From Sabellastarte sp. h YS-2021 (Eukaryota > Annelida > Polychaeta > Sabellida > Sabellidae), in assembly GCA_964017235.1 (NCBI GenBank), contig OZ024938.1, forward strand, positions 7,369,454 to 7,433,453: a stretch of 64,000 bases of DNA. The letters run 5' to 3'. The stretch's first letter is position 1, and every line of letters starts with the position of its first letter. Made by a program: the position numbers and the translations under genes. The notes under the pieces were generated by a model. That model ran no database searches. It was not told where the DNA came from and saw nothing but the letters and a program-made list of their open reading frames with translations. This document shows, piece after piece, positions 41,900-53,640 of this stretch.

Positions 41900-41934
41900 C
41901 CAGAAGATTTTGTCGAGGATTCATTATTTTTGGG
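41900..41934 (+). CDS. AAA ATPase, coding exon 2 (35-base exon)
   Basis: Acceptor GTGTTTCAG before 41900 and donor GTGAGT after 41934. With the one base carried from exon 1 it encodes A-R-R-F-C-R-G-F-I-I-F-G, the strand leading into the Walker A loop (compare WRGILLFG in VPS4). It ends in phase 0, exactly where exon 3 begins PPGVGKT. An exon this small is easily missed by gene predictors. Confidence 0.82.
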
Positions 41935-43320
41935 GTGAGTATGGTACTTAATGAGAGTCATTAATTGTTTTGTGAATAATAGGAAAATAACATGAATTAA
42001 ATTTTGTAGAAACAAGACCCTATCAATCTGTACCCCTCTTCTGCATTTAATATGCTTCTTATATATGTCCTGTGTACAAATATATAAACTTTAGTTGGTT
42101 TTTCCAAGTGCTCTTTGACAATAAATGTTTTAAAGTATTAGCATACAGAATGTAAATTGACAGAAGAAGGGATTGTATATCTTAGTATTAAATTGAATTG
42201 TGATTTGGATATCAAACTTCATTTTCCTTTCTATTTATTGATCCATATGGGAATATCGTTTTACACCATTAAATATATTATAATATCACTTTAGAACAAA
42301 ATTTTTCCTCAATTTGCCAATAAGTTACAATAATTGTAATATTTTTGCCCAAAAGAACCAACTACTGATGTAATACATCTCACCCACCCACAGTGAATTC
42401 CTATGTAAATCACTTTGGGCTTTGAATTAATGATTTTTTTAATGTCAAAGCATAGTATGTTGTAGTTTATAGTTTGAAACTATTTTTAAATATCAGTCAA
42501 TTGATAGACACCACGAAATTATACCATATTTATCTGTGTAAACACCCAAGGGGTGATGCATTTTTCAAAAAGGGGGAGGTTACTATTATAGATAAAAAAA
42601 ATCAATGCTCAAGTCCAGTGGCAATGGGAGATAATGGGCACTTGGAGCCTTAATCTCACTTGCTAGCATGTACAATGGCAGGAGAGCTTAAAATATTGGA
42701 AACAAACCTTAAATCTGAAGAAATTATAGTAAAACTTTTATCTTGTATTTTTACAGATTTTAAAGTGTCTATGGTCAACACTGCCATGTCTTGTTTTCAT
42801 TTGCTTTATTTTCCGTAAGCGGTATTTGATTGGGGAAGTAATAAAACACATCTTTTTCGGAATCCCAGAATTGCAAAGGTGCTGGCTGTTGAGAGGGATG
42901 TAAGTCTGTCAAGGTTGAGTAGAGGGAGGTGTGTAATAGGGAAGGGGTATTTGTACGAATAAATACGGTAGTTTGATTTGAATATTCAGATTTTATTTCA
43001 GTCGCTCCACTGTTACTGATAACCTGACTGATTGATTTAGTAATTTGCACAACAAGAATTCAAAATCTTCATTTCTGCTTGTTTTGTATAAATCAGTGTG
43101 AATTATGTAAGTTGACACAAGGGCAACTCATAGACTTTAAACAGAAATCAGTGAACTTGGCAACTTCACAGAAGCCTTTGCAGATGGTGATAATACAAAG
43201 AAGTTGCAAAATGTCAGCCATGTACTTCTACTTATGGCATCTTCTAGTTATACCCACTTATATAAAAGCACTTAATGTAATATGAAGTAATAATGATTAT
43301 CATTTCAATTTAACTCTCTT

Positions 43321-43562
43321 GAAACAATTAGTACTTGTGTGATCACTCTTACTGGATAACCCATGTCTTTGGTGTTCAGACTTCAGAGGATAGTGAATAA
43401 TCAAGTGCAGAGTCACACACTGGTGATATTTTGTCACCTCGGAAACAATTAGTACTTGTGTGATCACTCTTACTGGATAACCCATGTCTTTGGTGTTCAG
43501 ACTTCAGAGGATAGTGAATAATCAAGTGCAGAGTCACACACTGGTGATATTTTGTCACCTCG
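43321..43562 (+). repeat. Perfect 121-bp tandem duplication
   Basis: 43321-43441 and 43442-43562 are identical by eye, starting GAAACAATTAGTACTTGTG and ending TTTGTCACCTCG. It lies in AAA intron 2. The identity means a very recent duplication or an assembly artefact. No gene is involved. Confidence 0.9.
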
Positions 43563-43975
43563 TTCACAGACACGTCTGTACACACACAAATTGTAGGTTC
43601 TAGTTTATACCTTGTTGTTCCCATTGAAAAGTTACCCTTTGTGCATCATATTACGTTCTATTTATGGCCACTTTCTGTAAGTCAAGCTTATGGCTATCCT
43701 CCTATTGGGCATTAATATTTGTTGGGACTTACAAACTACTTCTAGTTATGGTAGTATTCTACTTATGTGAGTTCTACTTATACCAAGTCTACCGTATATA
43801 CATGAAATCAATCAATTGGTACATGACGTATTATCACTAAGATTTACAATTCACAGTTATTAGATTGGAGTTCCTAAATGGCTGTAGATTTCAATTTATT
43901 GTTTACTTCATTTCACTTTCATTATGCCATTTTAAGACTTTAAGTCCAATTTACAAAACTGTTCTGTTCCTCTAG

Positions 43976-44118
43976 CCACCCGGGGTGGGTAAGACCTATC
44001 TGACGTCCAATATTTATGATGTGGGTAACTTCCCTAGAGTGAAGGAAAAACCTCATCTAACAGGCTACAGAATCTATGCCTCAGACTTGATGAGTAAATA
44101 CAGGGGTGACTCAGAGAG
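43976..44118 (+). CDS. AAA ATPase, coding exon 3 (Walker A)
   Basis: Acceptor CCTCTAG before 43976 and donor GTGAGT after 44118. The exon encodes PPGVGKTYLTSNIYDVG, then GYRIYASDLMSKYRGDSER. PPGVGKT is a complete Walker A loop, and ASDLMSKYRGDSE corresponds to the SSDLVSKWLGESE pore-loop region of VPS4, with Y in place of the pore-loop W. An insertion of roughly ten residues between these blocks (NFPRVKEKPHL) is longer than in VPS4. It ends in phase 2. Confidence 0.88.
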
Positions 44119-44639
44119 GTGAGTTGTACTGTGTTGTCTCATATTGTATTATACTGTTGTTAACTTAATACCGGTATACCACATTTTGTTTCACTTTTGA
44201 CTGAAACAGCGACAACTGCTATCAAGTGATGGGAACCAGTATTTATAAATCTATTTAATTCTAAACCATGCACAGCTCACATTGCTTGACAGTAATAGTA
44301 ATATTGGAAATATTATTAATTATTTCATAAAATACCTGCAAATGGTTAATATGATGTATTTTATAGACATTCTCTTCTGCGTTTACAGTTTTATCTCGTA
44401 TACAGATGTCTACATTTTTCTCCGAGACGAATACTAAAGCAAACAAAATATACTGGATAAAAGAAAGAGAAGGGGTGACTGCTGAGTGCAATACAGTCAA
44501 GATAATAGCCATAAATATTCACACAAAGTGGTTGATGCCAATTGGGGCTAGAGAGTGCAATTTGAATATCCAGTACAACTCAATACGCCTCCTTTTGGAA
44601 GTACTTTCAGATTCAAATTTTGGTGTGCACTACTCTAGC

Positions 44640-47460
44640 ACACTGAACTGCATATGTTTGTGGCTGTGTTGAAATGACGTGATACAGGTGTGCTTTGTCC
44701 TTCCTTTTGGACTGATGATTTATGTTCATACATTCTATTTCTAAATGCCCTTTTTGTTTCACCTACATATTGCACATGGCATTTAGTGCAAGAAATCAGA
44801 TATATATGATATTAGATAGTTCACATGTGACATATTTTGGTAAGTCTATAGGTTTGTATGACTTTTTTGTGAAGTTACATCTGACAATGTCCAGTTTTCT
44901 TATGAGTGGACAGTATGTACATTTGCCTAATCGTGTGCAGATGGAGATATGAGGAGAACTCTTTTCCATTAAGGTTGGTGGGTAATTTGTGGTTGCATTG
45001 GTTAGATATTCCCTTAAGTTGGGGTGTCTTCTAGAACCAATCAGGGGTTTGTCCTGAAAAATTGGTCCACAGTCCGGGCTATTGGTGATTATGTTCCAAT
45101 TTCTGTGGATTATTTCTTTAATGTTGGGATTCATGGGGTTATAGTTTCTTACCATGACTGGGGTTTTCACTGGTGTCTCTTCTATGACATTTAGTAAATC
45201 ATCCTGTATATATTTGGATGCTCTTTTAAAGTGTTTTCTAAGGGATGTTTCTGGGTAACCTCTTTTTAGGTAATATTGAACCAATTTTTCGGAATTTTGT
45301 TCAAAGTCCAAGTCATATGTACAGATCCTTCTTAGTCTTAGATATTGTCCATATGGCCCCTTTGTTTTACTTGGTGCATGGTGGGATGAGGTATAGTGTA
45401 AGTATAGGTCAGTGTCAGTGAGTTTTTCATACAGTGGTATAAATTTCCCTGCTGTCATTGATTTTGACTGTTGTGTCTAGAAAGTCGATTTGAGTTGGGC
45501 TTGATTCATGGGTAAATTTAATGGTAGGGTGGATTCCATTTAAGTAGGTGATAAATTCTGTTAATTTATCTTCCCCATGAGTCCAAATCATGAAAATGTC
45601 ATCGATAAATCTCAGCCAAATAAGTGGTTTGAGTGGCCAATCTGCTAGGGTCCTAGTTTCAAACCTATACATAAATAGGTTGGCATAGTTTGGTGCTGCT
45701 GCTGTGCCTATAGCTGTGCCACCTACTTGTAGGTAATGGGCACCATTAAAGTTAAACTCGTTAAGTGCAGGACTAGTTTTAATAGTTTAAGCAAAGGAGG
45801 TCAAATCTTTTGTTGGTCTGGGTCACTCCTTAAGTGATCAGCTACAGCTAATAAGCCTTCATGGTTTGGAATGTTATAGGAATAAAAGACATATTCGAGT
45901 GCTTTATGATGGTTTTAAACTATCGATCGGCTGCATTAAAGCCACGAAGCCCGAAGGCTTAATATTTTGGTGAAAATAGGCAGTAAATCTTATGCAAAAA
46001 TCAAAACAAATCCAATGCCATCTTGGCTGTTCTATCAGTGAAACATACACCGTGATATCTAGGGTAAAGAAAGTAAGTATTTTGTCACTCTATTTTCATA
46101 GAATTTGTTATGAAATATTGAGAGATTGTCATTGTAGATGCTTTCAATTTTTTGTAGGCTTTAAAACAATATGCTATTTATTAAAATCAAGCAAGAAATA
46201 ACATTTTTATGAATATTTTAACCACTTATTTTACCGTGAGTCGTTTGTTTACATTTGTACGCGAAGAGATGATGTACGTAGAATTCGACAGTGTTACTTT
46301 ATTTACCGTTCTATATTTGCAATTTCTAAATTGCGCAAAAGATGTGTCCAAGGTCACTGCGCAGCCTACCATTTTAGAGTAGTGTATAATGAACTAACAT
46401 CTAGGGTGACTAAAAGCGAATTGTTGGGGATTTGTCCCAATTGTTTGATTTTACTGATAAAATGCTGAGTATCCCTAACATATAATTTGGTTTTTGGGAC
46501 ATATTTCTTGATCTGTTCATCTACAAATTTGCTTATGTTTGATGTAGCGTGGTTTATAGAACTACATATGAGTCTACCTAGGATGCTCTTTTTATGTATT
46601 TTAGGGAGTAATTAGAACCTTGCCTCAATGGGATTTTGAATGTTGAGATAATCAAAATTCTTTTCAGTACTGAGATTTAGCGATCTCATGGTCAATAAAT
46701 AATTCTTCCATCATGATTGTATTGGAGATTTTATTGGTTATGTCTTCTGGGATTTCTGGTAGAATTGTTCATCCTGTAACTGTCTATACCCTTCTCTCAG
46801 GTAGTCAGTTGTATTCATTACCACAACTGTTGAACCTTTGTCAGCTTTCTTAATGGTAATATGTGGGTTCTCTTTAAGAGCTTTAAGCCCCCTTCTTTCC
46901 TCTTTGGTGAGGTTATCATGTTTCTTATGTTTGAACTTACATTTCAAGATCTCTTGTTTTATTGATCTTGTCCAGGGTTCTATTTGGTGGGCTGGGTCTG
47001 CAGTCTGATTTATTTTTAAATTTAGACTGGATTTCCTTATTAAGGGATTCCTCATTTGTTATATCAGTTCCTGTATCATTAGCATTCTGATTCTTGAAGT
47101 CAATAATACTTTGACTGATGTTAGTTTCAGGTTGGTCATTATTATCTCTACTGTAGAATTCCATCAATTCTAACCTTCTGTGGAATTCTTTGAAGTCTAA
47201 CCAAATTGTTAGAGACTTGTCAGGTGGTCAGAATGTGAGACCTTTTTCTAGGGTTCTGATTTGGTTTTCTTCTAGTGTGGTGTTAGAGATATTAATGACT
47301 GTTTGTCCTATGTAACTTTCAAACTTGGTATTTTTTGGTAGTATTTTTGAGGGTATCCAAGAATTCGGGAGACTCAATGCTAGACATAATTGGGTGTTCT
47401 CCACTAGGGGAATGATTACATTCACCTAGTTGGGCCCTTAAGGTAGTTTTGGCTAAGGGG
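44640..47460 (-). mobile_element. Penelope-like element, main part (broken)
   Basis: Minus-strand Penelope-like retroelement in AAA intron 3. From its 5' side: [18 protein letters not shown] (46738-47055), a reverse transcriptase with LVTLDVSSLYTT near 46400 and WLRFIDDIFMIW at 45427-45672, the linker with CTYCPLI, and a GIY-YIG endonuclease (CTKCHVQYVGETKRAFRNRM) at about 44640-44790. RT followed by GIY-YIG is the Penelope hallmark. The copy has several interruptions and is not functional. Its 5' part continues at 54040-54640, beyond an inserted DIRS element, and a further 0.47-kb segment interrupts the RT. Confidence 0.85.
45905..46378. other. Unidentified insertion in the Penelope RT
   Basis: Between recognisable Penelope RT blocks (SLYTT on one side, IPNHEGLLAV on the other) lie about 470 bp that do not fit the element. 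The segment starts near TTAAAGCCACGAAGCCCGAAGGCTTAA and contains no ORF of note. Its borders are approximate, and I do not recognise the family. Confidence 0.45.
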
Positions 47461-47568
47461 TGTTGAACCTGTAGTTGAACCTGTGATTTGCAGGATTAGG
47501 GACCCCTGATTTACAGGTTGTACCAGGGGTTCAACCGGTTATAGTTGTACATATAAACAAGGTTATTT

Positions 47569-47760
47569 TTATTGCGTTAATACATCCTATCCAATGGACA
47601 ATAGCTTATCCGGTCGGCGCAGACCGGCCCGCCAAACGCCAGAAAAAGACGTCCTGTGTTACCACCGGCAGGTCGGTCCGTAGTACTTGTGCACTCGCCA
47701 GATGGCGTGTCGTACTTCCTTCCTGTCTAGACAGAGTGACGTCATAGCATCTTTTTCGTT
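47569..47760 (+). repeat. DIRS left inverted terminal repeat
   Basis: Near-perfect reverse complement of 53794-53970: CCTATCCAATGGACAATAGC, GACCGGCCCGCCAAACGCC, GTGTCGTACTTCCTTCCTG and GTCATAGCATCTTTTTCG all recur inverted. The outermost ~20 bases differ between the two ends, as usual for DIRS, and are both copied in the internal complementary region. Confidence 0.92.
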
Positions 47761-47882
47761 TGGCGCGTGCTTGTGCACAAGGAAAAATTTTATCAGCAGT
47801 TTTTTGGTGAATTTATTAAGTTCTTGAAGGACTTTCTTTTCTTTGAGTATTTTATTTTACTGCTACATACTCATAGCACACT

Positions 47883-50033
47883 ATGTCGTCCCCTGGACAA
47901 AAAAGGGGCAGTTGTGGTCACGCCATGGCGGGATTTGATGGACATGCCTTTTGCGCCCGCTGTAGGGAGAAGGGAAAGGGTGAGGAACCCTGTATTTCTA
48001 ACAAAGACACTACGGAATGTAAGTTCTGCAATCTCTTTTCTCCAGAGCAACGGGCTCAGCTTGCAACTCCCTCTTACAAACTAAAAAAGGAGAAACGGGA
48101 GGCCAAGCGCGTGGATAACCCCACACCCACTGAGGACATTGCCCTAGTAGACCCTGCTAGCGTCTCTGTTATAGGGGCTGTGGGTGGAGCCGCTTCTTCT
48201 CATTCACCATCAGTTCCGCCTGAAAAGAAACCCAAGAAGGACAAACCTAAGACTAAGAAAGCTGCCTCTTCTAGTACGGATGACAGGTTTTCAGCACTGG
48301 ATGCTAAGTGGTCTGAACGTTTCAACAGGCTGGAGGCCTTGTTGCTGGCTCGATCTATGGAACCTTCCTTCTCTGCGGATGTCAGGGTTACCCCTGTACA
48401 CTCACCACCAGCCACTGTCTCTAAGGACTCAGAGCCTTTCTTTCAGCCTTCTCACCGACCTGTGGACCCTATTGCTAAGCGCACTGGCCCAGACTCTGAT
48501 GCTGCTTTGCAGCTGTCGGCCGGCAAGCTTCCTCCAGGTTCTTCTTCTTCTACGCGCACTGGCCCAGACATTACTGCCACCAAGCAGCAGTCGGCCGGCA
48601 AGCCTAAGTCAGATCTCCCTTCCAAGACTTCATCAGGGCGCACTGGTCCAGACGTCGCTTCTAGTAAGCATAAGTCGACCGGCAAGCCACACACCGACCC
48701 TCACCGACAGGCTGCATCGTCGGGACAGAAATCTGTCAGATCAACTTCCGACCGACCTCACACCGACCGACCCTCATCTGCAGGTCTCACTGGTTCGGAG
48801 TCACCTACCCTCCTTAAGTCGTCTGGCAAGGACAGCATATCCAGTGGAGAGTCGGATGCGGAGAGCAGTTTTTCAGACACGCCCCCCCTGGAACTTTTTG
48901 TAGAGGAGGGCGAGCTCTCTGATGAGCATGAATTAACCGAACAGGATTTACCAACGTCGGAAGAACAGACATATAGAGAGACTATGCGAGGGATACGTTC
49001 CTTTATGGGGTGGTCACATGTACCAGACGTAGATAGTTCCAACCCGTCTGATGACAACCCTTTTGCTGGCCCCAAGGCACCGGCTCCTAGTAAGATCTCA
49101 GTCCATATGCCGACGGAAGACTGGCTCTGCAAGAAACTTAGCAAACTGAATCTTACCTTGGTTGAGGGATACCCCTCCCGTACTGCAGAGGCCGGTAGTC
49201 TACCCATGGATCAATTCTTGAGGCCACCACGCCCTCAGTCGAAGTGGTACGGGCTTTATTCAGAACAACCGACTGATCCGACCAAAGTCACTTCTTGGAG
49301 TACGGGACATTCTAAACTTAACAGTAGTTTTGGTCGGATAGCTAGAAAGGCGGCTTTGGCATCGACACCACCAGCCTCACGCAGAATCTCCCAGGATACA
49401 CTCCGGAGGTGGGAAAGGACTACTAGGGAAGCTTCTGTAGTGTGCAATCAGGCCGCTAGCTTTAACCGCTGCCTTTTCAAGGTGCAGGCCGACATGCAGT
49501 CACAGCTTAGGACAGTCCGTAGTGAAGGCAAGGGAAAAGGGTCAGCCAAAGTTTCAGAAGCCACAGAGGAGTTGCAGTTTCTGATGGAGTTTAACTCCAG
49601 TATCACCCAGGCTGCCGCTAAGGCGATGGAACACTTGTCAGAATTTGTATTTTTTACCATGGGTAATCTTACTCTGGCTAGGAGAGACTCTTATCTCAAC
49701 CATTTGAAGAATGGTATCAAACCGGACACGTTTGCTGCTCTCAGGACTGGCCCTCTGCACATCGGTACTCTCTTCCCAGAGTCAGCTATCAAACGGGCCG
49801 AAGAGGAGATCTCACATTATGATAACAAAAGCCAGCCAACAGCTACATCCTCACGGGGGAAGGCACGCTTTCACCCGTATGAGAGACAGGATAAGAAACA
49901 GGAGGGTCGGTCGGACAACAAGCAGGATAGACCCGCATGGAAAAACATCAACCGAAGGCAGTTTAGACGACCTAGAGGCAAGGGTGCTAACTTCTCTTCA
50001 CGTTCTGCCAAGGGCCAGCAGCCGTATAAATGA
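47883..50033 (+). CDS. DIRS gag-like ORF
   Basis: 716 residues beginning MSSPGQKRGSCGHAMAGFDG. The start has a Cys/His cluster (CGHAM...HAFCARC...CKFC) that could bind zinc. The middle is Ser/Pro/Thr-rich with three or four repeats of RTGPD...SAGKP type. A more ordered C-terminal half (about 450-640) follows, with a basic tail. It sits in the first-ORF position of DIRS elements; the gag-like role is by position and family, as sequence identity is not recognisable. A 5' neighbour is the terminal repeat, and the RT ORF follows about 600 bp downstream. Confidence 0.8.
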   Translation: MSSPGQKRGSCGHAMAGFDGHAFCARCREKGKGEEPCISNKDTTECKFCNLFSPEQRAQLATPSYKLKKEKREAKRVDNPTPTEDIALVDPASVSVIGAVGGAASSHSPSVPPEKKPKKDKPKTKKAASSSTDDRFSALDAKWSERFNRLEALLLARSMEPSFSADVRVTPVHSPPATVSKDSEPFFQPSHRPVDPIAKRTGPDSDAALQLSAGKLPPGSSSSTRTGPDITATKQQSAGKPKSDLPSKTSSGRTGPDVASSKHKSTGKPHTDPHRQAASSGQKSVRSTSDRPHTDRPSSAGLTGSESPTLLKSSGKDSISSGESDAESSFSDTPPLELFVEEGELSDEHELTEQDLPTSEEQTYRETMRGIRSFMGWSHVPDVDSSNPSDDNPFAGPKAPAPSKISVHMPTEDWLCKKLSKLNLTLVEGYPSRTAEAGSLPMDQFLRPPRPQSKWYGLYSEQPTDPTKVTSWSTGHSKLNSSFGRIARKAALASTPPASRRISQDTLRRWERTTREASVVCNQAASFNRCLFKVQADMQSQLRTVRSEGKGKGSAKVSEATEELQFLMEFNSSITQAAAKAMEHLSEFVFFTMGNLTLARRDSYLNHLKNGIKPDTFAALRTGPLHIGTLFPESAIKRAEEEISHYDNKSQPTATSSRGKARFHPYERQDKKQEGRSDNKQDRPAWKNINRRQFRRPRGKGANFSSRSAKGQQPYK

Positions 50034-50631
50034 CAATCACTGTTACAACAGGACACGGCTGCTGGCCGGGAGCACCTCCACAGAACTGACTTTGAACTCA
50101 AATCTAAATGTAAACTTGCATGTTGTATCATTTGTTCCTTCTGCACCCGGGCCTCCGCAAAAGAAAGGTCTAAGTCCCGGTGTGTCAGACTGTCAGTTGA
50201 AAAAAGATCTATTAAATTCTGTGAAAGGTGTTTCTTGTGTCACTCAATTGTCTTGTGTGAATCCTGTAACAAATGTCCCAAATGCTGCACAAAATCTGCC
50301 TGTAGGGGCCAGGCTTCAAAACTTTTGGCAAACTTGGCTGGATCTAGGGGCCGGTCCGAAAATAGTTCAAATCCTGAGAGAGGGTTACACCCTCCCCTTT
50401 CGGATCCGGCCACATCTTACAAGGTCTCCGACAGTCATAAGCCGTTATGTAGATCCCCACAGGAACAGCTACCTGTTGGAGGCATTGCATCAGCTTATAG
50501 ACAAGAATGCAATAGAATTGGTCCACAATCAAACATCTCTAGGGTTTTTCAACCGACTTTTTCTGGTGCCCTAGCCCAACAACAAGTGGAGGCCTATACT
50601 GGACCTAAGCAAACTCAATCTTTTCCTCAAG

Positions 50632-52332
50632 GTGGAAAAATTCAAAATGGAGACACCGGAAACCATCAGAACATCCCTCCAGCAGGGGGAGTGGGTAACC
50701 TCAGTAGACTTCAAGGATGCCTACTTCCACATACCAATACAGGCTCAATCCAGGAAATATCTCAGATTTCATGTCCAGGGCCGGACATACCAGTTCAAGG
50801 CATTACCCTTTGGCCTGTCCACAGCGCCCATGGAGTTCACTGTATTAGTAAAGGAGGTGAAATTGATGGCCATACGCACGGGTATAAGAATCCACCAGTA
50901 CCTAGACGACTGGTTGGTGAGAGCCAGATCCCAAGAAACTTGTCTCCGACATACCCAAATCCTCGTCAAAATGTGCCAGGATCTAGGTTGGCTGGTAAAT
51001 TTAGAGAAATCAGAGCTGGAACCCAAACAGGTCTTCGACTTCGTAGGTTACCAGTTCGATCTCAGATCCGGCCGGGTCAGACCGACCCCGGACCGGTGGC
51101 AAAGCCTTCAGGACAAGATACAAGCACTCCTTGTATTACCGGCCTGTCCGGTCCGACAGTTCATGTCCCTCATAGGCCTGCTGACAGCCACGGAAAAACA
51201 GGTTCACCTCGGCCGGCTGCACATGAGACCCATACAGTGGCATCTCAAAAACAGTTGGCGGGTACCAGAATCTCTAGAGAAGATTATCCCTCTTCCAAGA
51301 TCCCTGCACCCTCACTTACGATGGTGGCTAGAGGAAGACAATGTGCTTCAAGGCCAACCATTACACCCAGTAAGACATGCTCTGCAAATATTTACAGACG
51401 CATCAAAAGAAGGGTGGGGCGCTCACTTAGACGAGTTCACTGCAAGAGGGTCCTGGTCGGTGCCGGAAACCAAGCTGCACATAAATTATCTGGAACTCAA
51501 AGCGGTGTTCCTAGCTCTCAAAGAGTTCCAAGACCTCTGTGCAGGCAAGATAGTGTTAGTGGCAACCGACAACACTACAGTAGTCGCTTACATAAACAAG
51601 GAAGGAGGCATGAGGTCGGGCCCACTGTGTGCCCTACTGTGGAGGATCTTGACCTGGTGTTCCCAGCGACAAGTGACTCTAAAAGCCCGACACATTCCAG
51701 GCCACTTAAATGTGATAGCAGACAAGCTATCCAGGCTGGGTCAGACCATTCAAACAGAGTGGTCCCTCCTCCCAGAAGTTTTTCAACAAATATGCAAGCG
51801 ATGGCACCTCCCTCGAATAGACCTGTTTGCCACGAGGTTCAACCACAAGTTACCTCAGTTTGTGTCTCCAGTACCGGACTCCCTGGCTGTAGCAGTGGAT
51901 GCACTCACTCTGCCATGGGAGGACCTGGATGCATACGCCTTCCCACCGACCGCCATATTGGGCAAAGTGGTGGAGAAACTACTGGGCTCCCCGTGCAAGA
52001 GACTCATTCTGATTGCCCCGGGGTGGCCCAACATGCCTTGGTTTTGGGACTTGGTGAACATGTCCAGCCAGGTCCCCCTCAGCCTACCCAACCTGCCCAA
52101 TCTGCTAACACAGCCCTTCAATCAGATCCCTCACAGAAATCTGACAAATCTAAATCTCCATGCCTGGCTCCTAGAGCCACAAAGATCAAAGAACAGGGCT
52201 TCTCTGAGGCAGTGGCAGCAAGGATTGAGGCTCCTCAAAGAAGATCAACCAGATCAGTCTATGAGGCAAAGTGGACCATTTTTACAAAGTGGTGCGTCAC
52301 TAATCAGGTGGACTTCAGGTCTCCACCTGTAA
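50632..52332 (+). CDS. DIRS reverse transcriptase and RNase H
   Basis: 566 residues as read from the first Met. Reverse transcriptase motifs: VTSVDFKDAYFHIPI (motif A) at about 18, FKALPFGLSTAPMEF (motif B) at about 54 and HQYLDDWLVRA (motif C, YLDD) at about 90. RNase H motifs: IFTDASKEGWGAHLDE at about 255, NYLELKAVFLAL near 285 and VATDNTTVVAYINKEGG near 310. The RT/RNase H pair with LDDW and TDAS is characteristic of DIRS. The first motifs of the domain start soon after the Met, so the functional protein may begin further upstream. It overlaps the recombinase frame downstream, as is known in this family. Confidence 0.9.
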   Translation: MEKFKMETPETIRTSLQQGEWVTSVDFKDAYFHIPIQAQSRKYLRFHVQGRTYQFKALPFGLSTAPMEFTVLVKEVKLMAIRTGIRIHQYLDDWLVRARSQETCLRHTQILVKMCQDLGWLVNLEKSELEPKQVFDFVGYQFDLRSGRVRPTPDRWQSLQDKIQALLVLPACPVRQFMSLIGLLTATEKQVHLGRLHMRPIQWHLKNSWRVPESLEKIIPLPRSLHPHLRWWLEEDNVLQGQPLHPVRHALQIFTDASKEGWGAHLDEFTARGSWSVPETKLHINYLELKAVFLALKEFQDLCAGKIVLVATDNTTVVAYINKEGGMRSGPLCALLWRILTWCSQRQVTLKARHIPGHLNVIADKLSRLGQTIQTEWSLLPEVFQQICKRWHLPRIDLFATRFNHKLPQFVSPVPDSLAVAVDALTLPWEDLDAYAFPPTAILGKVVEKLLGSPCKRLILIAPGWPNMPWFWDLVNMSSQVPLSLPNLPNLLTQPFNQIPHRNLTNLNLHAWLLEPQRSKNRASLRQWQQGLRLLKEDQPDQSMRQSGPFLQSGASLIRWTSGLHL

Positions 52333-53246
52333 AGTCGGTGGCTGATTTCCTAATGTACCTTTTTGAGGACAAGAAGTTACAGCCCAGCACCATTGACGGA
52401 TACAGGTCTGCCATTGCTGATAAACTAGGTGATACCTTGGTTAATATCAGCAAAGAGGGTAATCTCACTCGTCTCTTGGACAGTTTCCATAGAGACAGAC
52501 CCAGAGGGCGGAGGGGAATACCCTCCTGGAACCTTTCCCTGGTCCTACACCAGCTGACAAAGGCTCCCTTTGAACCTCTTAGAGAGGCATCTCTGAAGCT
52601 TTTGACCTTCAAAACTGTCTTCCTTTTGGCCCTAGGCTCGGGCAAAAGAAGGAGTGAGATTCATGCATGGCAGCATAAGAACATCAGACACCAGTCGGAC
52701 TGGTCTAAGGTGTCTCTGTTTCCGTCTCCCAGCTTTCTCTCCAAGAACCAGCTGGCCAAAGAGGGTCCAGAGAGTGTAGCCCCAGTGGTCATACCAGCCC
52801 TGGCTCCTACCCTGGATAGATCCCTCAAGTCTGATAGATCTCTTTGTCCAGTCAGAGCTTTGCGCTACTATTTGGACAGGACTTCAGACAGTAGGCAGGA
52901 CAAAGAATTAGTTTTTGTCTCCTTTAAGAAAGGCTTCGACAAGGACATCTCGCCTGCCACTATCTCCTCATGGATCAAGCAAACTGTGATCCTATGCTAT
53001 GAGCTCTCTGATCACCAGGCCCACACCCTACATCAAGTCAAAGCTCATGATGTAAGGGCCTTTGCTGCTTCTAAGGCCTTCCAGTCTGGAGTCTCCTTGG
53101 AGCAGATCTTATCAGCCTGCCACTGGAAATCTCATAATACCTTCACACAATTCTATCTGAAGGATGTGGCTTGGGCGGACTCAGAGCTCTACCATCTTGG
53201 ACCGGTTGTGGCTGCTCAGCAGATCCACCAACAGACTGGTACCTAG
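52180..53246 (+). CDS. DIRS tyrosine recombinase
   Basis: The C-terminal ~355 residues of an open frame that starts at 50235; the earlier part of that frame is mostly antiparallel to no known protein and is a shadow of the RT. SAM-like N-terminal domain: AKWTIFTKWCVTNQVDF, then LQPSTIDGYRSAIADKL. Catalytic domain: LGSGKRRSEIHAW (first Arg), KAHDVRAFAAS (HxxR) and WKSHNTFTQFYL (W/H and the tyrosine nucleophile). These fit the R...HxxR...Y set of phage-integrase-like recombinases used by DIRS for insertion. The true start is not certain. It is followed at 53322-53343 by an A-run and at about 53438-53460 by a poly-G run. Confidence 0.85.
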
Positions 53247-53640
53247 AGGAGATTTGTACATATGTAAATAGTTGTACATATTTGTATAGATGTTGCACAT
53301 ATAGTTAAGGAATATATATACAAAAAAAAAAAAAAAAAAAAAAAATTCTCTGGACGTGCTTCCTCCGGGAGGTTGAATTCTAAGGGACTGAACTCATCCC
53401 TCTCTTCCCCTACCTCAGAGCAGGTCTGAAACAAAAGGGGGGGGGGGGGGGGGGGGGGGGCAAGGTCGACTGACGGTTCCATTCCGGATAACCGGATGAT
53501 GATATTCGACCATAGCCTTAAGGGTTATTGACTTCAAGGTCTAACCAGGCTTTTAAAAAGGGAATTATCATTATTTCTAACATGAGTTCACAATTTTAGT
53601 CCCTAGTAACTTACCCGCCATCCAAGCGGTAGTTATTCAG

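Noticed and set aside
44406-44672. 88-residue plus-strand ORF near the Penelope-like element
   Set aside because: No motif; it partly overlaps the antisense of the GIY-YIG end of that element.
48184-49207. Long alternative frames within the DIRS gag-like ORF
   Set aside because: Overlapping shadows of the 716-residue frame with biased composition.
50235-52150. N-terminal two thirds of the 1003-residue frame as a coding region
   Set aside because: Only its C-terminal part matches a known domain (recombinase); the rest overlaps the RT frame and has no motif.
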